Assembly (NCBI GenBank): GCA_001787755.1
Contig: MFYJ01000012.1
Coordinates: 62,001-126,000, forward strand
Direction: 5' to 3'
Source: Candidatus Peribacteria bacterium RIFOXYB1_FULL_54_35
GTDB taxonomy: Bacteria > Patescibacteriota > Gracilibacteria > Peribacterales > Peribacteraceae
DNA length: 64,000 nucleotides
The notes under the pieces are model-generated. The model was not told where the DNA came from, made no database searches, and saw only the letters and a program-made list of their open reading frames with translations. Shown here one piece after another: positions 62,040 to 64,000 of the stretch. The stretch's first letter is position 1. Each line of letters starts with the position of its first letter. The position numbers were made by a program, and so were the translations under genes.

Positions 62040-62090
62040 GTGATCGCCCAGACATTGAGCTTCGGTTTCTTCTTTACCCCCTTTGCATAG
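62040..62090 (+). CDS. pheL: Phe-rich leader peptide of pheA (pheL-like)
   Basis: GTG at 62040 opens a 16-codon frame, VIAQTLSFGFFFTPFA, ended by TAG at 62088-62090. Five of its last nine residues are Phe, as expected for a peptide whose translation senses charged tRNA-Phe. It starts just after a consensus promoter and ends at a segment (GGGGAAGG, 62090-62097) that can pair with the terminator arm. It resembles the leader at 63471 (both begin x-IAQ). Confidence 0.75.
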   Translation: MIAQTLSFGFFFTPFA

Positions 62091-62163
62091 GGGAAGGAAC
62101 CTGAGCGTCTGAATTTTCTCTCTCAAGTCCGTACCTTCCCCCAGCGAGCAAGGTGCGTTTTTT
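62090..62163 (+). promoter_or_regulatory. Attenuator of pheA
   Basis: The terminator form is GTACCTT (62131-62137) with AAGGTGC (62150-62156), then T6 (62158-62163). The alternative form is GGGGAAGG (62090-62097) with CCTTCCCC (62134-62141), eight perfect pairs that break the terminator. A ribosome waiting at the Phe codons (62061-62075) leaves GGGGAAGG free; one that reaches the stop codon covers it. Confidence 0.7.
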
Positions 62164-62172
62164 GTTACCCGT

Positions 62173-63438
62173 ATGCCTCCATCACTTCCAGAGCAGGAAC
62201 GTATAGTCCCCGAAGGGGTGACACTCTGCGCTATGCAGCGTCTCTCGTTCTCCGATGAAGCCGCCCGGATGGTGCAGGCAACGGAGCCCAGTACGCAGAT
62301 CGTATATGCAGACGACATTGAGGGAGTGTGGCGTGCAATTCAGGAGGGGCAGTACGGCATGATTCCTTTCGAGAATTCTGCGAAGGGGGTGGTGTGGAAG
62401 CACTTCGACCGCCTGCGCCAGAGCGGGGTGAGGATTCTCGGTGAAGTGCATCTGCATGTGCGCATGTGCATGGGTGGTCTCCTGGATGCGCAACCCCGGG
62501 AAGCGACGCATGTCCACTCGCACCCCGTGGGACTTGCGCAGTGCAGCAGGCGTCTGGATGAATTAGGCATACCACCCGAGAAACGCATCCAGACTAGGGC
62601 CACGCCCGACGGGCCGAGGGACGTTGCCGAACTTCGGGATCCACGCCGCATCTGCCTTGCGTCACGGCTGGCGATAGAAGATGCGGGTCTTGCGGTTCTG
62701 GAAGACGAAGACAGCGTTGCGAATCACGGCCGCGCGAACATCACGCAGTTCTTTGTGGTGCACCGCAACGGGCAAGTGGAACTTCCTGAGAAGGAGAAGG
62801 AGTACCACGGTCTCATCGTCGTTCCCGAGTACGAGAGGATCGGCGTGCTCCACGATACGCTCGGGGTCCTGCGGGACGGGCGTGTCGATCTCCACTCGCT
62901 CCATTCCCAGCGTCTCAGGGGCGGGGATGACGGGTACCGCTTCTTCATGGAGATGGAGTCGGGAGGGGATAGCGCACTCTTCGACATCATGCGGCGGAAG
63001 CTGGCGAACTGTTCCGCGGTGCGGGAAGCCCAGTGGCTCGGGAGCTGGAACGGCCGTCTGTACTCCGATTCCATCCGCACGGAAGATCCGCCGCGCAGGG
63101 ATCCCCTCGCAAGGCCGCAGGTGGAAGGAGCGCCGCTGGATCCTTCCCGGAGGTACCATGGTTTGCAGTTCAGGCCGGATAACTACCCCGGTGTGCTCTT
63201 CGACACCACCGGTTACATCCGGACATCCGATGTGAACCTCAGGTTCGTGCACTCAAGGCCGGAGGGCCACAAGCAGTACGGCTTCCTCGTGGGAATGGAT
63301 TCCAGCCAGACCACACCTGAACGCTTTCAGCTCATGCTTGACCACATGCAGTGCGACTCCCATCTCCAGTATGTTCACTGGCTCCGCTCCACGGATTCCT
63401 TAAGCGAACTCCACGAATTGGAGCCAAAAGAAGATTGA
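62173..63438 (+). CDS. pheA: Prephenate dehydratase with two tandem ACT domains
   Basis: The enzyme turns prephenate to phenylpyruvate, the committed step to phenylalanine. It has 421 residues. The catalytic PDT domain shows MIPFENSAKGVV, HSHPVGLAQC and NITQFFVV near residue 195, where the family has TRF (the Thr is kept, Arg is Gln). Two ACT-like regulatory domains follow instead of one: YHGLIVVPEYERIGVLHDTL with LHSLHSQR, and YHGLQFRPDNYPGVLFDTT with FVHSRPEG. ACT domains bind Phe for feedback control. An attenuator precedes the gene; no chorismate mutase domain is attached. Confidence 0.9.
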   Translation: MPPSLPEQERIVPEGVTLCAMQRLSFSDEAARMVQATEPSTQIVYADDIEGVWRAIQEGQYGMIPFENSAKGVVWKHFDRLRQSGVRILGEVHLHVRMCMGGLLDAQPREATHVHSHPVGLAQCSRRLDELGIPPEKRIQTRATPDGPRDVAELRDPRRICLASRLAIEDAGLAVLEDEDSVANHGRANITQFFVVHRNGQVELPEKEKEYHGLIVVPEYERIGVLHDTLGVLRDGRVDLHSLHSQRLRGGDDGYRFFMEMESGGDSALFDIMRRKLANCSAVREAQWLGSWNGRLYSDSIRTEDPPRRDPLARPQVEGAPLDPSRRYHGLQFRPDNYPGVLFDTTGYIRTSDVNLRFVHSRPEGHKQYGFLVGMDSSQTTPERFQLMLDHMQCDSHLQYVHWLRSTDSLSELHELEPKED

Positions 63439-63462
63439 TTCCTCCCCTCCTTTCAGTATACT
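63435..63462 (+). promoter_or_regulatory. Promoter of the DAHP synthase leader unit
   Basis: TTGATT (63435-63440, overlapping the pheA stop), 16 bp, TATACT (63457-63462), then 8 bases to the leader ATG at 63471. Transcription should start at or next to that ATG. Confidence 0.7.
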
Positions 63463-63470
63463 TCTGCCAC

Positions 63471-63545
63471 ATGATTGCTCAGAACTTCTTCTACGGTGCC
63501 TTCTGGTATTTCCCAACCGGGAAGTTGCCGTCTGTTCTGAGCTAA
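63471..63545 (+). CDS. Aromatic-rich leader peptide of the DAHP synthase gene
   Basis: A 24-codon frame: MIAQNFFYGAFWYFPTGKLP and VLS-type end, stop TAA 63543-63545. Residues 6-14 hold four Phe, two Tyr and one Trp, so the peptide can sense all three aromatic aminoacyl-tRNAs. The start MIAQ and the spacing of the aromatic block resemble the pheA leader. A terminator hairpin follows within 20 bases. Confidence 0.78.
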   Translation: MIAQNFFYGAFWYFPTGKLPSVLS

Positions 63546-63594
63546 TGTAACTCACTGTACGCGCACCTTCCCGAGAACCGGGAGGGCGTTTTTT
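63517..63594 (+). promoter_or_regulatory. Attenuator of the DAHP synthase gene
   Basis: The terminator is CCTTCCCG (63566-63573), loop AGAAC-like, CGGGAGGG (63579-63586), then TTTTTT (63589-63594). CGGGAAG at 63518-63524, inside the leader frame just after the aromatic codons, is complementary to CTTCCCG of the terminator arm and could form an antiterminator. Confidence 0.65.
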
Positions 63595-63618
63595 CTTATT
63601 CTTTTCTCCCCATCCATC

Positions 63619-64000
63619 ATGATCATCACATTCGAACGAGATCATGCCCAAGGCGATGTCAGCGCGGTCTGCGATCGTATTCAAGCAACAGGTGAGCTCA
63701 AGTCTGTTGTTGAAAACGGTGCGCCCTATACCGTTGTCGCAGTCATCGGGGATATCAACGGGCGGTGCGAGACACTCATTGAGCAGCTTGGTGCGATGCG
63801 CGGGGTAGCCGGTGTGCAACGGATAGGGAAGAAGTACCAGCTTGCTGCACGTAAACATCCGGACCAGCAGACGATTGTCGATGTTGGACATGGCGTGCAG
63901 ATTGGTGGTGACAGACTGGCGATCGTTGCGGGGCCCTGCTCCATAGAGAGTGAGGGGCAGCTGCGCACCATCGCGCAGGCAGTGAAAAATGCAGGTGCAC
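63619..64000 (+). CDS. 3-deoxy-7-phosphoheptulonate (DAHP) synthase, 3' end outside window
   Basis: The first 127 codons are in view. Residues 1-75 form a ferredoxin-like regulatory domain (MIITFERDHAQGDVSAVCDR, VVAVIGDINGRC), and the catalytic barrel begins with GDRLAIVAGPCSIESE. This domain order is that of type I-beta (Thermotoga-type) DAHP synthase, which makes the first intermediate of the shikimate pathway from phosphoenolpyruvate and erythrose 4-phosphate. Its expression should be governed by the aromatic leader and attenuator upstream. The ATG follows a pyrimidine tract. Confidence 0.92.
   Translation, partial: MIITFERDHAQGDVSAVCDRIQATGELKSVVENGAPYTVVAVIGDINGRCETLIEQLGAMRGVAGVQRIGKKYQLAARKHPDQQTIVDVGHGVQIGGDRLAIVAGPCSIESEGQLRTIAQAVKNAGA

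Overview
The window reads as chromosome of a small-genome, uncultivated-type bacterium using the standard genetic code (TGA ends many genes). My best guess is a Patescibacteria/CPR lineage of the Peribacteria/Peregrinibacteria kind. That is an inference from the mix of gene families, the overlapping genes, the rarity of Shine-Dalgarno sites and the number of uncharacterised secreted and membrane proteins; no rRNA is present to settle it.

Layout. 0-9 kb: a giant repeat protein cut by the left edge, an Fe-S RecB-like nuclease, a divergent PAP2 membrane protein, prolyl-tRNA synthetase and three small uncharacterised genes. 9-15 kb: a 94-bp tandem repeat, a membrane pyrophosphatase homologue that has lost most of its Mg-PPi ligands, a decayed LOG gene, CTP synthase and a PHP hydrolase. 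15-20 kb: a branched-chain amino acid type ABC transporter (one ATPase, two tandem binding proteins, two permeases). 20-24 kb: an S23-type four-helix-bundle gene inside an inverted repeat, then pyrD-pyrK-PHP-CDP-alcohol transferase. 24-29.5 kb: a CIRCE element driving a very short transcription unit, tRNA-Glu(UUC) with partial copies of both its ends nearby, an AT-rich adenine methylase/endonuclease pair, a PRMT-like methyltransferase and an EAL-domain protein. 29.5-51 kb: MscL, then a large metal and thiol-redox island: thioredoxin-CcdA fusion, DUF134/DUF5320, YibE/F, an ArsP-like permease, TerC, Cu+ ATPase, DUF302, three DUF1573 proteins, CcdA, two CsoR repressors, two DsbA-type proteins (one fused to a CuA-type cupredoxin), Met/His/Cys-rich small proteins, and a CusB-CusA pump. 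51-64 kb: secreted and membrane proteins, a B3/B4 protein, isochorismatase, flavoprotein, RlmN-like enzyme, SDR, pgsA plus a CarS-like enzyme, ComEC, rsmA, prephenate dehydratase and DAHP synthase.

How parts work together. PyrG, PyrD and PyrK belong to pyrimidine synthesis. PheA and DAHP synthase belong to aromatic amino acid synthesis, and each is preceded by its own short aromatic-rich leader peptide and an attenuator-like terminator; the two leaders resemble each other. The island combines copper sensing (CsoR), inner-membrane export (CopA), trans-envelope export (CusAB) and envelope thiol relay (CcdA, DsbA, thioredoxin).

Genome style. Most first genes of transcription units have a TAnnnT box 6-8 bases before the start codon, which predicts leaderless mRNAs. 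Many operon-internal genes have a pyrimidine tract instead of a Shine-Dalgarno site. Intergenic spaces are often filled by imperfect inverted repeats built from short repeated words, including one made of TTAGGG-like units, and by GC-rich palindromes, one set of which sits in frame inside terC.
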